Numbered from the stretch's first letter, positions 1 through 12,421 are shown. The stretch is DNA of 64,000 bases from Diphasiastrum complanatum (GCA_029204225.1 CM055100.1:21944248-22008247), one strand, 5' to 3'. The notes: generated by a model not told the origin, from the sequence alone. Numbers and translations are program-made.

Positions 1-1780
1 ATTGATTCAATCACCCCTATTATATTCCACCAATTACTCTACCTCTTAAGACTTGGAATGAAATTCAAAATCAAAAGTGGTGATTTTTCTCAATAAGATA
101 TTGTGTTTCAAAGAGCTAATGCCACTTAGAAAGATTTGATCACCTAGGAAGAGACAAACTCTCCACCAATAACAGCACATAATGAGCTTCTAGATCTTGC
201 CCTCTACAAAGGAAGGAACTCTTAGAAAATTGGATCTCTCTCTACACATTTGTCATAGACACCTTAATGACTCTTTTCAAACCTTACAATCACTCAAACA
301 AATTGAGTAGGATTGAACAATGTGACTTGGATCTCAATCTCTTTTCTAGAACTCTCAATTGAATCCAATCTATGTCAAATTCTACAAAAGATTTGCGTAG
401 ATGCTCTATATGCACTAGAAACTCTCAAAGGTTTCACTTGGAGGACAGATCCAAAGATGTTTTCTAGCAAATTGATGTTTCTAAACTTGACCCTATCACT
501 CTTGAACAAATCTAGAGTGATGGTACAATGGATTTCAACCTCACCTTGCATGTCACTCCTTAGTCTATGATTTTTAGCAAAATCTCTCTTAACTTCAACA
601 TGCACTCAAAAAATCAGAGAAGATCAATTAATGCACCTATTTCAAGCTTCAATTTTAATTTTTTTGGCTGATCTAATCCAAGAACTAATCAAAGGATTAG
701 ATTTACTATAGAAAATGCTTAATTTTGTCCCAACAATCACTCAAATTGGGTATGTGCATCGAATTCTACAAATTTTGAAATTTCTTAGCCAAAACCGGAG
801 TTGTACGGCCTCACACGCGTGAAAAGGGTTCCTACATCCCACAACAAGATCTGGACCAAAAATTTTGAGGATAGCTATCAAATCCAACTTGCTACACAAA
901 AGTTGACTACTTTCCAAAAAACTAATCTGATCCTCAAGAGGGATTGGTTGTCAGATTACTTGATCTATTAATCTACTTCAGATTAAGATCAATCTAGATC
1001 AATTCTAGACACAAAATCCTAACAAGAACAATCATTAATTGAAGGTAAGAGTACTTTATGGTTTCACACGTGTGAAACATTGTCTGAGTACAGAATCCAA
1101 CCTGAAAATCAAGTACACATTGATAGAACCTCAAAACAATCAAAACAAATATAGACAAATGGAGAGAATCACTCAAAATTGCTTTCAAAACCAAGATTGG
1201 TGTCTCACATTGATTATGGCCAAATGTGGCTCTATATATACAATAAGTGAGAGCTCGTGGTACTGCTCATCCCTTTGATCCCACATGTGTGAAGTTGCTT
1301 TGTCATATGATAATTCATCATGCAAAACTGACACTTGGACAAAACCTTCTATTTTGAGCACTTTTGGTCCATTTTCCTTCTATATGGAGATCTACTTGGA
1401 AATCTTCTAGAAGTCAAAATCGGCCTACTTCAGCTTATTCCACACATGTGAGCTGTCCTCTACACGTGATATGACACCTAACTAAAGTATGTGGCTCATG
1501 CAATCAATAGATTGATGCCATGTGTCATATGTCTAGAAAACTAGTTTTTGGCCTTTTTAGCCACTAGAACTTGAGTTAAATCATATGTACAACTTATACG
1601 ATTATGGTACATGACAAGTACATTATTTTCACACGTGGGAACAGGCTCCACACATGTGTGTTTATCTATATACAAGATTTTTGGCCTCTACCAAGCTTAT
1701 TTTTGTATTTTTCACAATTATGACGCATGCAACTGCGACTTCAAAAACCTATGATGCTCATTAACTAACTTTTTCAAGTT
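1..1780. other. Gene-free flank with dispersed CACACGTGTG-like palindromes
   Basis: No convincing coding region is visible. From about 800 to 1660 the sequence carries repeated palindromic motifs of the type TTTCACACGTGTGAAAC (near 809, 1063, 1281, 1441, 1629 and 1651), spaced irregularly in AT-rich DNA. A related stretch recurs near 47890-47990. The pattern suggests one dispersed repeat family, possibly an LTR or other non-coding transposon part, but no terminal structure could be defined. Confidence 0.4.
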
Positions 1781-1793
1781 TGAAAATGAGATT

Positions 1794-2354
1794 GTGTCCC
1801 TCGTTTTAACTAGCGAGAAAAATAAACATAGAACCTCAGGTACGCCATGGATGAAGAAGAGTGTCTATATTCTTTTTGGTCTATTAGCTGATGTTGCAGA
1901 GATGTCTCAGTTTTATCTACACATTGTTCTCCCTGTCGAGAATGCTCCGATAGCTAAAAGAAGAGTAGTGAAAGAATCCACAGTTTCTCCACTTGATATG
2001 ATCGCTCACATAATCAACCAAAGAAAAAACTACGATTTGTGGATTGACAGAAGTTTGTATCCATTGGATTCGAGCTCGATGCAAGCTCCACAATTCCAAT
2101 CCATCACACAATTAATAAAGTTTTTGTGTGACGCAGAAAACGGTTTATTGGATTATTGTGAAAGATTGACGACTTATAGTGTTGCAAACTCGGTTCAGAA
2201 AATACAGAGTTTAGAATGTATGTTAAATGGTTGGCTTGCTGACTATAGAAAAAAAGAGACCGCATTATTACAAACAATAGAAGATAATGCACGTTTACAT
2301 AATATTATGTTAAATTTGAATGCAAGGAACGATCAATTTCGACAAGTTGTTTAG
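1794..2354 (+). pseudogene. Unidentified transposon-type gene, upstream part
   Basis: An open frame of 186 codons. It has no domain I can name. It reads like a real protein: mixed hydrophobic and charged residues, with a long helical C-terminal half (CMLNGWLADYRKKET). The first in-frame Met may not be the true start, because an out-of-frame ATG context at about 1849 (MDEEECLYSFWSI) looks at least as protein-like and implies an indel. It lies 200 bp upstream of the 2563-3475 segment on the same strand and is probably the 5' part of the same gene. The region between them has stops in all frames and could be intron or decayed exon. Confidence 0.45.
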
Positions 2355-2562
2355 ACATTACGTATATCAAATGACCCGTTAAAAGAAGAAACTCGCATAT
2401 AGATAAGAAATTAAAAAGAAACAAGAGAAAAAGAATTCTGAAGGACATTGATGAACTTTCGCTAAATGGAGGCCAACAGAGAAAAAGGATTCAAGCATTC
2501 AAGTAAGAATTCGATTTGAATCATTTTATTTTTGTTTTGTGAAGTAGCATGACATTTATTAT

Positions 2563-3475
2563 GTGGCCTATTTGGGTTTCTTGATTTTCATAATCATTTG
2601 CACAAAATCCTTATTGGACAATATTCGATATTCTCGAATCAAGTCCAAGGTCACTGAGGCTGTGATGAACGAGGTCGATAAGGTAATCGACCGAACGTTA
2701 ATTCAGAGAGCACCATGCAAGCCGAGCATTGGAGGATCCAAAGCTCGAAGATTTTTATCACATTATTTTGGCAAACAATCCAAGATTCAATACACGGTTT
2801 GGAAAGAAATTATTGCAGCAACTCAAGATTTAAAAAAAGAAGGTTCTACTCATATACACAAAGTAGAAGTTTGGAAAAAGTTAGACAACATGGTGAAATA
2901 CTTGAGAGAAAATAATTTTTCAAATACTGATGTACAAATGATACAGAAAACAACCAGTGAATTTGTGGATGCAGTTCAAAGTGCATGGGGTGTTGATTAT
3001 ATAACACATTATATGGTAAGATTTTGATTTTACACTACGATAGAATGTGCAATTAAATTAGATACTTTTGGTACTAATTTAGATTATGTTTTTATAACAT
3101 GCAGCACATATACGACATCATTCGACATTCTTTGTAAGAAATAGTGGAAGTCTTAGCATATGGTCATCGCAAGGAATGGAAAAATCTCATTGGCAAGCAA
3201 CAGCGACATTCATAAAAGTACACAACATGGTGGGACTAGCACAAAAAACAGCTATATATTGCAACTTTTCCAAGGGTTTTATAGAAGAATCCAAATTCGT
3301 CATAATACAAAATCGACGAATTACAAAAAATTTCAAAAATCATGCAAATTTATACAAGCCAGTAGGCTATAGACACACAATAAAACAATTATATTACATA
3401 AAAATATTTACAAAGTACAATTCAGCAGTATCTACTCTACTTCTGATATTTTCTCCAATGAAAGTTGCAACTTAG
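2563..3475 (+). pseudogene. Unidentified transposon-type gene, C-terminal part with one intron
   Basis: The frame from 2563 runs to a good GT-AG intron at 3016-3104 (GTAAGA to TGCAG, 89 bp). Splicing joins WGVDYITHYM to HIYDIIRHSL. Further on, after a TAA and a one-base shift, comes SIWSSQGMEKSHWQA. I remember the pattern RRFLSHYFG, HKVEVW, THYMHI, SQGMEKSHW from an unnamed, probably transposon-encoded plant and algal family; that is pattern memory, not a search result. The gene is dead: there is an in-frame TAA at about 3135 and at least one frameshift near 3150. Its 3' end meets the 3' end of the minus-strand gene at 3437, so the two genes converge, as in several two-gene DNA transposons. 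Confidence 0.5.
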
Positions 3476-4557
3476 AATTATGCAACATTTTTTTTCTTTC
3501 GTATGATCCAACAGCTCATAGTTTTCATGCTTACTCAGATCAACGTAAGCAGCATACAATGCAAAATGAGATGATCTGAGCATGGAATTCACCGGTCCAT
3601 ATCCTAAAATTTTAACCGCAATGGTTTTCTTTACAAAAATTATTTTATGCACCTTATTGAAATTATGTCCTCCAAGAAAATGAGACAGTGCCTTGATTGC
3701 CATAATCATAGTTTCACCATGCTGATGAAATTTTAAATGGGCAACACTTATCTCATTATTCTTGAAGGACTTCATATAGTGCCCCAGTGCATCATCTCTT
3801 GAAAATTTTCCAGCAGAAGATCTCTGCCCTCCTCAACGAATTGAGAAATCATCAAAGAAAATTGTTTCCTGAAATGATAAAAAACAAAGTAAGCTCCAGT
3901 ATATAATCTAACATAACGAATCTACTAGTACGTGATAAGATACAAAAACTTACGCATTCGACTTTGTCTTCTTTGATTATTGTCTCTCCATCAATATTAT
4001 GTCCACATTTCGATGTCAATATTGTTGGTGAATAGACAGTTGGTTGTGGAAAACCAAGTTGACTTTGGATTCTGAGAAACTCCTCCTCACAAGGTAGATC
4101 ATCTTCTTTGTTGCGCATTTCCTCCACAGCCATTTTCAAACAATCTTTTCTTGAATAAAACTTATCATTATGTACATCGTCAACATCAGGGAGAAGATCA
4201 TCAGTATCAAAATCAATTATATCCGAAAATTCATCAAGCTCTTTGCTCAAAATGCAAAGAGTCTCAGCTTCAATGAAATCAAAAAGATCCTATATATCCG
4301 ATATTGTCAAAAAAGAATTATTATCTATATTATAAGTAGGCAAAGTGATCAAAGATTTATCAGAAGGAGAAAGAATAGTGGGTGTTCTAGGGCCTATAAA
4401 TGATGTCCTATTTCGAGCAGGATCAAAATCTGAACAATCATCTAAATTAATGCTCGTATCAATTAAAAAAGTAGTATCTATATCTACAATCTTTGACTTT
4501 TCAGACTTTGTACCACTAGAAGAAGCAGCTTCAAAAGTGGAAGGGTCCGGAAGCTAG
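3437..4557 (-). pseudogene. Convergent partner gene of the possible transposon, acidic protein with one intron
   Basis: Reading the minus strand from 4557, one frame stays open except for a TAG at 4290-4292 (probably a former CAG), and reaches a GTAAGT donor. The intron is 3869-3953 (85 bp, phase 0). The second exon continues to the stop at 3437, with one TGA at 3833-3835 (probably a former CGA). The first exon is rich in Asp, Ser and Thr; the second has motifs such as LSHFLGGHNFNKVHK and ILGYGPVNSML. I cannot name the family. Both stops are single C-to-T changes, so the gene was intact fairly recently. Upstream it is interrupted by a Copia fragment, and its N-terminal part is probably at 6390-6906. 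Confidence 0.45.
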
Positions 4558-4559
4558 AT

Positions 4560-6060
4560 ACCAGGAATCGATATCCTATTCTTCTCCTATTTTGGTCATG
4601 AAATTTGCTTCATCTTCTTCTTGTTGCTGATTTGAGTGGCTGGTTGTAGCACTATGTGCTTGTTGTTGGAACTACTTCTTCTTTTCAATGTTGTATTGCA
4701 AAGTTCGATAGTCCTTGATTTTTTGGCTAGTCCTCTTACAGTATCTGCATAATAGTTTCTGCACTGGTTGGATGAAGAGCTTGAATTTGATCCTGATCCA
4801 GAATTTGGTCCAGACTGCATGATGCTCTTCTTGTCAATATAGTCTAACTTTGTAGATCTCTTGGATCTAAACTTCTGATTTTTTGAATATAGAGCTTGAT
4901 GATCCGATCATGTGCTTGAGGAGGATGCTGATCTTCTGATCTCCTCTCGTAGGAGTAGCAACATTACTCTTGATAGAGTGAGGTGCTCCTGGGTAGAAAT
5001 TGCCATTATCCAATTTTTTTAGGCTTCAAGTAGACTCGATAATAGAGTCACGAGTGCATTAGAATCTTCTATGATTGAGCCAGTTGCAATCATCTACTTC
5101 ATAAGATTTTTGAAGGTGTTTAGATGATTCAAAACACTATTTGCATCAGACATTCTGAGGGTGAAGAATTTCTTCCTCAGATGAAGATTGAAAGTAATGT
5201 CTCTGTTGTCATAGGCAGTTGCTGGGATGTCTCATACATCCTTAGCAGTCTGAACAGCACGTATGTGGCTGATCTGAGTATCCTTGATGTTGAGGATGAT
5301 CATGGCAAATGCTTTGCCATCCCTCAGTCTCCACTTGGTGATGATGGCTGTATCACCTTCTGGTTTGAGCTCGGTGCCATCAACGATGTCCCATAGTTCT
5401 TTGGCTAGAAATATAGCCTTCATCTTGAATTTCCAAAGATGGTAGTTATCTCCATCGAGTTTGTCAATGAGAGATAAACTAGATGATGAATCCATTCTGG
5501 TTGAACGAGATCGTTGGTAGAAACAATGATTGTCGAAATACTGTTGGCTGGTGTTTGCTAGAAAGACGTCTTGATAGAAACAAGACTGATAATCCACAGT
5601 AGAAATGCAGATTATTGAAATGCTTGCTCTAATACCATGTCGTAAAATGTGGGGATGACCGACAACAGAAGCTCGAATCTTTGAGCGTAGGCATGTAGGA
5701 ACAAAAACGCAACAGTTAGTAGCAGAAATATTCAAGAAAAATGATTCATACAAATTGCGCAAATGACCAATACAGTAGTGAGAAAAAAATTGCACTATGA
5801 TTAATATCAACAGTGAGTAAAATGACTTGAAGTAATAACTTTAGCTTGCTGAGCATGATAACGCTGGCTACAGATAACTATGATTGAAAAAGAACTCTTA
5901 CATAGCTTGATTCAGCTAGTACATCTATTTACAAGTGTCGAGAGACAAATATCTTATAAGTCTTAAATGTCTTTTACTCCAGTTTTGTATAAGTACAAAA
6001 GTTGGTAGCCGCCCTTAGGATATTTGGCTGTCCAGTTGTTTTTAGGATTGATGATAAGTT
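4560..6060 (-). mobile_element. Copia fragment (LTR, PBS, gag) inserted in the partner gene
   Basis: On the minus strand an LTR ends at 5638 (TGTCGTAAAATG on the plus strand). It is followed directly by a primer-binding site, TGGTATTAGAGC, one base off the initiator-Met tRNA complement. The Copia gag then starts near 5493 (MDSSSSLSLIDKLDGDNYHL) with the motif WKFKMKAIFLAKELWDIV. A decayed zinc knuckle appears before TIELCNTTLKRRS near 4700. Pol is absent and the element stops near 4560-4600. The outer LTR limit, near 6060, is uncertain. Confidence 0.65.
5232..5493 (-). pseudogene. Copia gag N-terminal region
   Basis: This frame gives the standard Copia UBN2-type gag start: a LDGDNYHLWKFKM block, then AKELWDIVDGTELKP, then DGKAFAMIILNIKDTQISHI. 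The reading continues beyond the stop in the same style (YDNRDITFNLHLRKKFFTLRM) to about 4600. Several stops show that no functional Gag is made. Confidence in the family is high and in any function is nil. Confidence 0.65.
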
Positions 6061-6389
6061 GGCGACGTCGGTCTGCCAATGTAGCAAAACTTGAAGGTAC
6101 CCTTAGATTGAAGGTATGTAGATCCTGAAGGTGCCTCTAGAGTGAAGGCAAGGAGAAAGGCAAAAAAGACGAAGGTAGGGAAAATTGCAGAAAAGACAAA
6201 GGTGGGCCTGAAATGGGGGGCATTCTGGCCACTATGTCGCATTTTTTGCCAAGGTGCGAAAAAGGCGAAAAAGGTGAAGGTGTCTTAAAAACGTTTAAGG
6301 CACAGAAAATCTCAAAGGAGAAAAATGTGAAGGTCCAAAACATGTAGTTGGCCTTCGGTTTTCAGGATGCTCATTATTGAATGATTTGT

Positions 6390-6906
6390 TTAAGGTTGAG
6401 CAGTAAGAAATCTAATAGGGAGGCTCTTTTCTTCAAAATTGTCTTCTGATTCTTCCTCTTCTTCTACAACTTCTTTTTGCTTTCTAGAAGTCTTACCTGG
6501 CACCTTCTTCAAAACTACATTTGGAACATTCTTTGTAACCATGGCAGCTGCTTTCAAAGTCTTAGTTAGATCTGTTGTGCCTGATAGTTTCTGTCTCACT
6601 GGCTTCTCAACAGAAACTGCAATGCTTTTTTCATGTCGGCCATCTTCCTCAGACGGAGGGTGTATTTGGTACCTCCTTCTTTACGAATGATCCCAATGTG
6701 ACAATTAGATTGGAACTAGATCGAAGACGCTTCTTCATAATGGATGGGGAGCACATATCATGTCTACACATACAATTTCTCATTCAAACTAAATAATCGT
6801 TTTCCACTTAATGAGGGATCTTCAATAGTTAAGACAATTGTATCGAGATCATCCTCACCTTCATAATCCACCCAACTTACCACTCCACAGCACTTACTAT
6901 CGCTCA
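6390..6906 (-). pseudogene. Probable N-terminal part of the convergent partner gene
   Basis: From an ATG at 6906 the minus strand reads MSDSKCCGVVSWVDYEGEDD and continues to about 6780, where stops begin right after a possible GTATGT donor. A second open stretch from about 6695 to 6390 reads HPPSEEDGRHEKSIAVSVEK and then a Lys/Glu-rich tail ending near FLTAQP. The two stretches could be exons around a small intron. The Copia fragment at 4560-6060 then separates this part from 3437-4557. No known domain is recognised. The linkage to the downstream half is inferred from strand, order and shared low-complexity style. Confidence 0.35.
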
Positions 6907-6999
6907 TATTTAAAGAAAGATCTGGTTTCCTAGAAATAAAAAGGAAAAGCCTTTTTTCTTGTGAGTATTTGAACGCCGATTCATGAGCAGCACATTTTG

Positions 7000-8080
7000 A
7001 TTTAGTTGAATGTCAGCGAAGACAATCTTAAATTGAAAAAAAAAAAAAAGCTAATCACATCAATAAAATAGTAAAATTTAGCACTAGATTTATGAAATTT
7101 AGTTGATAAAACGTATCCAGTCAACCTAATTTCATACTTTCTTTTTAGTAGAATCTTCATAAAATCAGTTTCAAAATAGCATTTTAACAAAAAAAAAAAA
7201 AGTGGATACGGTGTATCAAATTTCTTGTTGGACTTTGGATTATAATTCACAGGGAATCAGATATGGTGTATCGGTTTCTTTGTCAAAAGACTAACACATA
7301 TGAAACTCATAAGCAATTTCAAAGAGAATTCGTTATCTTGTGTTGGATTTCAACTTATTTATATTCCATAGACTAAACAGGTCTAAACAAGTATGGATTA
7401 TAGATTAAACAAGTACTCTTTAACAAAGAATCTAATACCGTGTATCGTATTTTGTTCTTGACATACTAGATAACTGTGTACTATATAAAGTAAAGGAAGT
7501 ATCATTTGACAAAGAATTCAATATAATATATCGATTTCTCTATGAAATAATATAGTTTGCATCGTTTTTCAAAAGATTAATTCGATATGGCATATCATAT
7601 TCCCAATGAAATTAGATGCAAAAATTATATTCATGAATACTAGATTATTCTGAAATTTAAGTAAATTTTTTTACACAATTTTTTTGTAAAAAAGAAAATC
7701 CATTTATATAAAAATCTATGTGGAATAAATAAAGCATCAAACTATTATGTTTTGAAACAGTACCTTTGCGTGAATGTTGGAGAGGGGCAGTGTCGCATGG
7801 TTGAACGGATGGTGAAAATATGATTAGAAATATCGATAGAAGGCTTGACCGCAACTAAGCGCAAGATCCACAAATCTCTCAAGAAGCGAGAAGTGAAAAT
7901 GAGAAATGTGAGCTCTTATATTGCCAAAACTTAATGATTACCTTTATTTTTTTATTTAATAAATAATTTTCATGTATTAATTAATCTATGGCTAAAAGCA
8001 TGGTTTGGTGGTACAACATGCACTTTTAGGAACACTACCTTTTTTGGGTAGAAATGCACTTTTGTATTATTATACACTAG
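7000..8080. other. AT-rich gene-free stretch
   Basis: Very AT-rich sequence with poly-A/T runs and no coding signal on either strand. Short phrases such as GGTGTATCG recur loosely between 7200 and 7520. Nothing else is visible. Confidence 0.5.
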
Positions 8081-8082
8081 TT

Positions 8083-8220
8083 TCATCTAATACTTTTGAC
8101 TTGCAATAAATTTTGAACCATATCTCAGAAGTATGTCATGTAACATATCATTCGAAAGTTCTCGTCGTGCTTTCTAACACACTAAACTCCGCTGAAATTG
8201 GACTTAACCTAACACTCTCA
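8083..8220. repeat. Dispersed repeat, copy 1 (copy 2 at 55655-55800)
   Basis: About 135 bp beginning TAATACTTTTGACTTGC and containing GTATGTCATGTAACATATCA is repeated in the same orientation at 55655-55800. The two copies share long identical blocks with small differences. No coding content. Confidence 0.7.
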
Positions 8221-8229
8221 TGAGTTGAG

Positions 8230-8400
8230 AACCTTGCCCCTGATGTAGTGATATCTGATTTCAATGTGCTTACTCCTAGATTGAAATTTAGGGTTGGCCA
8301 AAAAGGCAATAGCACTCTAATTATCACAAAATAAAATTGTAGGGCTATATTGATTCAGATTAACATCTGACAGTGAATTCTTAACCAAAACGCTTCCTTG
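8230..8400 (-). mobile_element. Copia RNase H fragment
   Basis: The minus strand reads as the Copia RNase H region in pieces: SAIAFLANPKFQSRSKHIEI, then RYHYIRG, preceded on the other side by a KQSTRAWFQYQ RT block. It is a short fragment cut off at about 8400, where plus-strand Copia sequence takes over, so two Copia fragments in opposite orientation are joined here. Confidence 0.6.
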
Positions 8401-8469
8401 ATACTGAAACCAAGCTCTGGTAGACTGTTTCAAGCCGTACAGTGCTTTGTGGAGTTTATAGATGTGATT

Positions 8470-9790
8470 TTTCATACGTTCCAGAATAGGACATTGTGTG
8501 AATGTTCTAAAGCCTTAAGGATTGATGCACGTTTACCAAAATCTTTTTGGGAAGAAGCTCTCACTTGTGCTAACCATTTGATGAATAGAGTTCCATGTAG
8601 CTCTATTGAAGGCAAAACACCCTTTGAAGTCTTGTATGGGAGGAAGCCAAATCTCAAGGACTTAAAGGCTTTTGGATGCATTTGCTATGTGCATACACCT
8701 TTGGAGAAAAGGACCAAGGAAAATCTATCATCAGTCAAAGGTATTATGCTTAGATATGGCAAAACCAAGCAAGGGATATAAGGTATACATTCCATCTTCA
8801 AACAAGTTTGTGGTTTCTAGAGATATCATTTTTGATGAGGATAATATACATAAACTTATTGATGGCTCAATCAAATCACCTATCAAGAGGGAGGTGGCTG
8901 AGGATCAAGATGTCATAGATCTTGAGGAGAAGCTAGAGCCAAGTGAACCAACCACTCAAGAAGATTCCCAAGGGTACGAATGGAGCCATTGAGGCTCACA
9001 TACCAAGACAAGGGGAATCAAGCTGAGGGTAATCCATCTTCATCATTTGCACTCATTTCAAGTTTTGAAGAACCTTCATGTGTAAAAGATGCATTGAGTT
9101 CAAAGGAATGGTTTCAATCTATGGTAGATGAATATAATGCTTTGATGGAGAATGGCACATGGATCTTTGTTGGTAGACCTCTTAAGATTGTGATTGGATG
9201 TAAATGGGTTTTTAAGCTAAAACTCAATATGGATGGAAGTGTAAGCAAACACAAGGCAAGGTTAGTTGCCAAAGGATAAGCTCAAGCAAAGGGCATAGAT
9301 TTTGAAGAAACTTTTGCACCCGTGGCCAAGATGGTCACAATAAGGTTACGTCTTGCACTTGCTTCACATTTTGGTTGGACGCTCTTTCAAATGGATGTTT
9401 CTAATGCATTCTTAAATGGTAATTTGGAAGAAGACATCTTCATGGAATAGCCCCAAGGCTTCATCAAGCTCAGGATGGAAGGTAAAGTATGTCATCTTCA
9501 AAGGAGCTTATATGGTTTGAAGCAAGCATCAAGGTCTTGGAATTCAAGACTTCATGATTTCTTAGTTTCTATTGGATTCACTCAAACTGAATATGATCCA
9601 ACTTTGTACATAATGTATGATGTAAATGGCATTGTACTTTTATTGATTTATGTAGATGACATTATCCTTAGTGGTGATAACATTGATTGTATTGAGAAAA
9701 CCAAGAAAAATCTATCACTAGAATTTAAGATGGTAGATCTTATGGTCAATTTTACTTTATATTGGACATAGAAGTACTTAGAGGTTCTTT
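8470..9790 (+). mobile_element. Copia integrase-RT fragment
   Basis: A plus-strand Copia pol remnant. It starts in the integrase C-terminal part (FWEEALTCANHLMNRVP, TPFEVLYGRKPNLKDLKAFG). The linker comes next, then RT: CKWVFKLKLNMDGS, KARLVAKG, FQMDVSNAFLNG, SLYGLKQASRSW and the catalytic LIYVDDIIL near 9645. It is broken by a frame change near 8760, a TAA after LVAKG at 9277 and a TAG at 9448-9450 (FME*PQG, a former glutamine). RNase H and both LTRs are missing. Confidence 0.8.
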
Positions 9791-9799
9791 TCATCTTCA

Positions 9800-11640
9800 T
9801 GAGGTCAAAATACATTATGTTGTTTTGAATAGTATACCAGTGTCTGTTTCGAACTCCCCTTAGAATTTTTTGAGCTTTCAAATGACAAATATGTGAATTT
9901 ATGATAGATTTGTAAAGCTTAGGTGTTTTTGTTAGCATATTCTTTAATTGTGATGAGTAGTTATATTTTTTTCCATGAGGCAATAGTTGTATGAGTTTTT
10001 GGCTCAAGCACCATCCAAGCAGTTGACTAACACAATTACTAGCAAATCCAGGTACTTGTATAGTTTTGTAGCATTCTGTCTCCTATTTTTTGTTGTAGAT
10101 CCACATTTTGTAGTGTGGGACTGCATTTAATTTTATTTATGTTACAATTTATGAAAATAGATCTACACATTTTAGAATCAAATCTCTACTTCTGTTGATA
10201 AATCTGTTAATAATGAGTAGAACTATCACCTGGGGTGGGAATCAGCGAATGTCGGATCAGACCTCGGAATATGTGGATCTGTTTAAGGCTGTATACCATC
10301 ACTTATTCTGAGGTGCAGCACGACCTCTGCTCATAAATTTTTACATTTTAGAAACAAATTTTTGATAAACATTAGCAAGTTGTTCCGGAACAATGCTAGA
10401 TTATTACCACTTCAGTTGATATATCAAGAATAACAAACCTCCCCCTCCTAGTTAATATTCAAAATGAACAAAATGTGACTCAACAATGCAACAATTTTAA
10501 GAATCTTTCACCACGTTGAAGCCTTATTGCTCTCTTCTTGATTACGTTTGTCCTTGATTCAAGGGACTTCTTAGAAAATATTCTTATGAACCCGCTGGCG
10601 AACTCCATAGTTGGCCCAAGAAAACAATTTATTCCCACTCTCAAAAATTGGCATAGTCTTTGATCCTTATGGCACTTCAAGGAAATTTGGCCAATAAATA
10701 TTGAGCGATAGGATGAGTGCCACAAAGTCCTTCACCATGAAAAATGATTCACTCTTGTCCAATGTCAAGAATCTTAAAAATTTTTACCTTGTCCAATCAC
10801 AAAAAAATGGACACACAACTTGTGAGTTAATATCTAACCACCCCGAAATCCATTGGAGTAACTTGCATTAAAATTTGAAGTCTTGATTTCCATATGCAAT
10901 CACACTCGATTCCAAGACTTTTTTTGTAAGAGTTGGAATGGGTCTTATTTGATTTAAGATCAAACTATTTCAAATCATGAGAATTTGAGTAAAGTTAACA
11001 ATATTACCTACTAGCAAGGGTCGGAAAGGACCTTAGAATAGATGGACCTGTATCAGATAGTATACCATGACCTATTCCAAGGTTTGTATCAAAGATGAAT
11101 ATTAGCATTTTAGAGTTTTTTTTTTTTTAAATTGCAATTTTCAAGTGATTTGCTGCTTAATTAAATACCTGCCTAATCACTCTACTCCTTTACTTAGCAA
11201 ATGTGCCACAACATTGCAACATTTTTTTTAATCTCATATAACATTGATGTCTCGCTTATTTTGATTATAATAGACCGAGAGTTCCTATTTGTAATTGTTG
11301 TCCATAGACTATAAGTTTCAAGTTTTGTAACTTGTTGATTACGTTTGAGTGTGGCTTGACCAATAATTGACCACCATTATATGATTTTAGAGCCTTGATA
11401 GTCTTGTTGTGTTGGTTTCTCAGCATATATTTGAAGTGAGTTGGTTTCAAAACATATGTTTGAATCTAGTTATACAAAAGATTCAATAATATCATATTCA
11501 CATGTGTGTGAACCCATAAATGTTGATGATAGAAAAAAATTACATGCCCATTGCATATAAATAAATTTAGTGTCCACAAAAAATTTGTTGGCGGGGGGTG
11601 GGTGGAGACCTCGTCCAAGGGCCTTCCACGCTGAGGTGGG
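9800..11640. other. Gene-free AT-rich stretch with a weak dispersed repeat
   Basis: No coding signal. Two loosely similar blocks, about 10240-10330 and 11020-11085 (both with a GTATACCAT core followed by an ATTTTAGA motif about 60-80 bp on), may be diverged copies of one repeat. Confidence 0.4.
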
Positions 11641-11654
11641 TGGCAGACATTGAA

Positions 11655-12235
11655 AATGTGCATGTGCATGTGGACATCCCATGTGCTATGTGGTGGCCCT
11701 TCTCGATGTTCATATGCACATTTTGTAGAAAAGAAAGTCAATACAATTTTTTTGAAAACAAAAAAAAAAAAGCCCAAGAAGAAAGCTTAACCCAAGGCAT
11801 TACACAGGGAAAGGCTAGGTCGGGCCTTCCATCCTAGTTAGCGGGGACCTCGGGGCCCCACCTTTGCCACCCTGGTCAGTGGGGCCCTTGAGCCCCCGGC
11901 CTCCGCATGAGGTCCATGTTCACTAGGGTGGCTGACGACGAGGCCATGAGCTCGAGGGCAATGTTGACAGGGTGGCCAAGGCCGCGGGACTTCGAGAGCC
12001 CTACTGACCAGGGTGGAAGGCCGGGGACCCGGCCTTTCCCTGTGTAATGTCACGCAATAAATTTTTTTGGGCTTTTTTCTGTTTTCTTGTTTTCGCAATT
12101 TGTGTACATTTTTTTTTAATGATTTTCATTTCAATTAATTTTTTTTTGATGAAATGTGCATCGGAACAACTAATGAGGGCTGCCGCATAGCACATGGGAT
12201 GTCCACATGCACATGCCCATTTCATCAACATTTTC
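11655..12235. repeat. GC-rich foldback (inverted-repeat) element
   Basis: Left arm about 11655-11842 and right arm about 12000-12235 are imperfect inverted repeats. Matching blocks include GTGGACATCCCATGTGCTAT at about 11668 against its complement at about 12185, and CATTACACAGGGAAAGGC at about 11800 against its complement at about 12035. The loop, 11843-12000, is strikingly GC-rich compared with its surroundings. No transposase is encoded. It resembles a non-autonomous foldback or long-TIR element. Confidence 0.65.
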
Positions 12236-12421
12236 ATGTGTCTACTTTTTATCGATTGTCCACCTTGAGAATTGTGATAGAAAGGCTCACAAAAGATTCT
12301 AATTTTAAAGTTACAATGAACATTATGCCTTTCTAGGTGTCTCCAAAATAGAACTAAAAGTTGATGAGCACTAGGCATTAGGACTATGCCATGACCCTTA
12401 CCAGCAAGAATCCCTCTCTCT

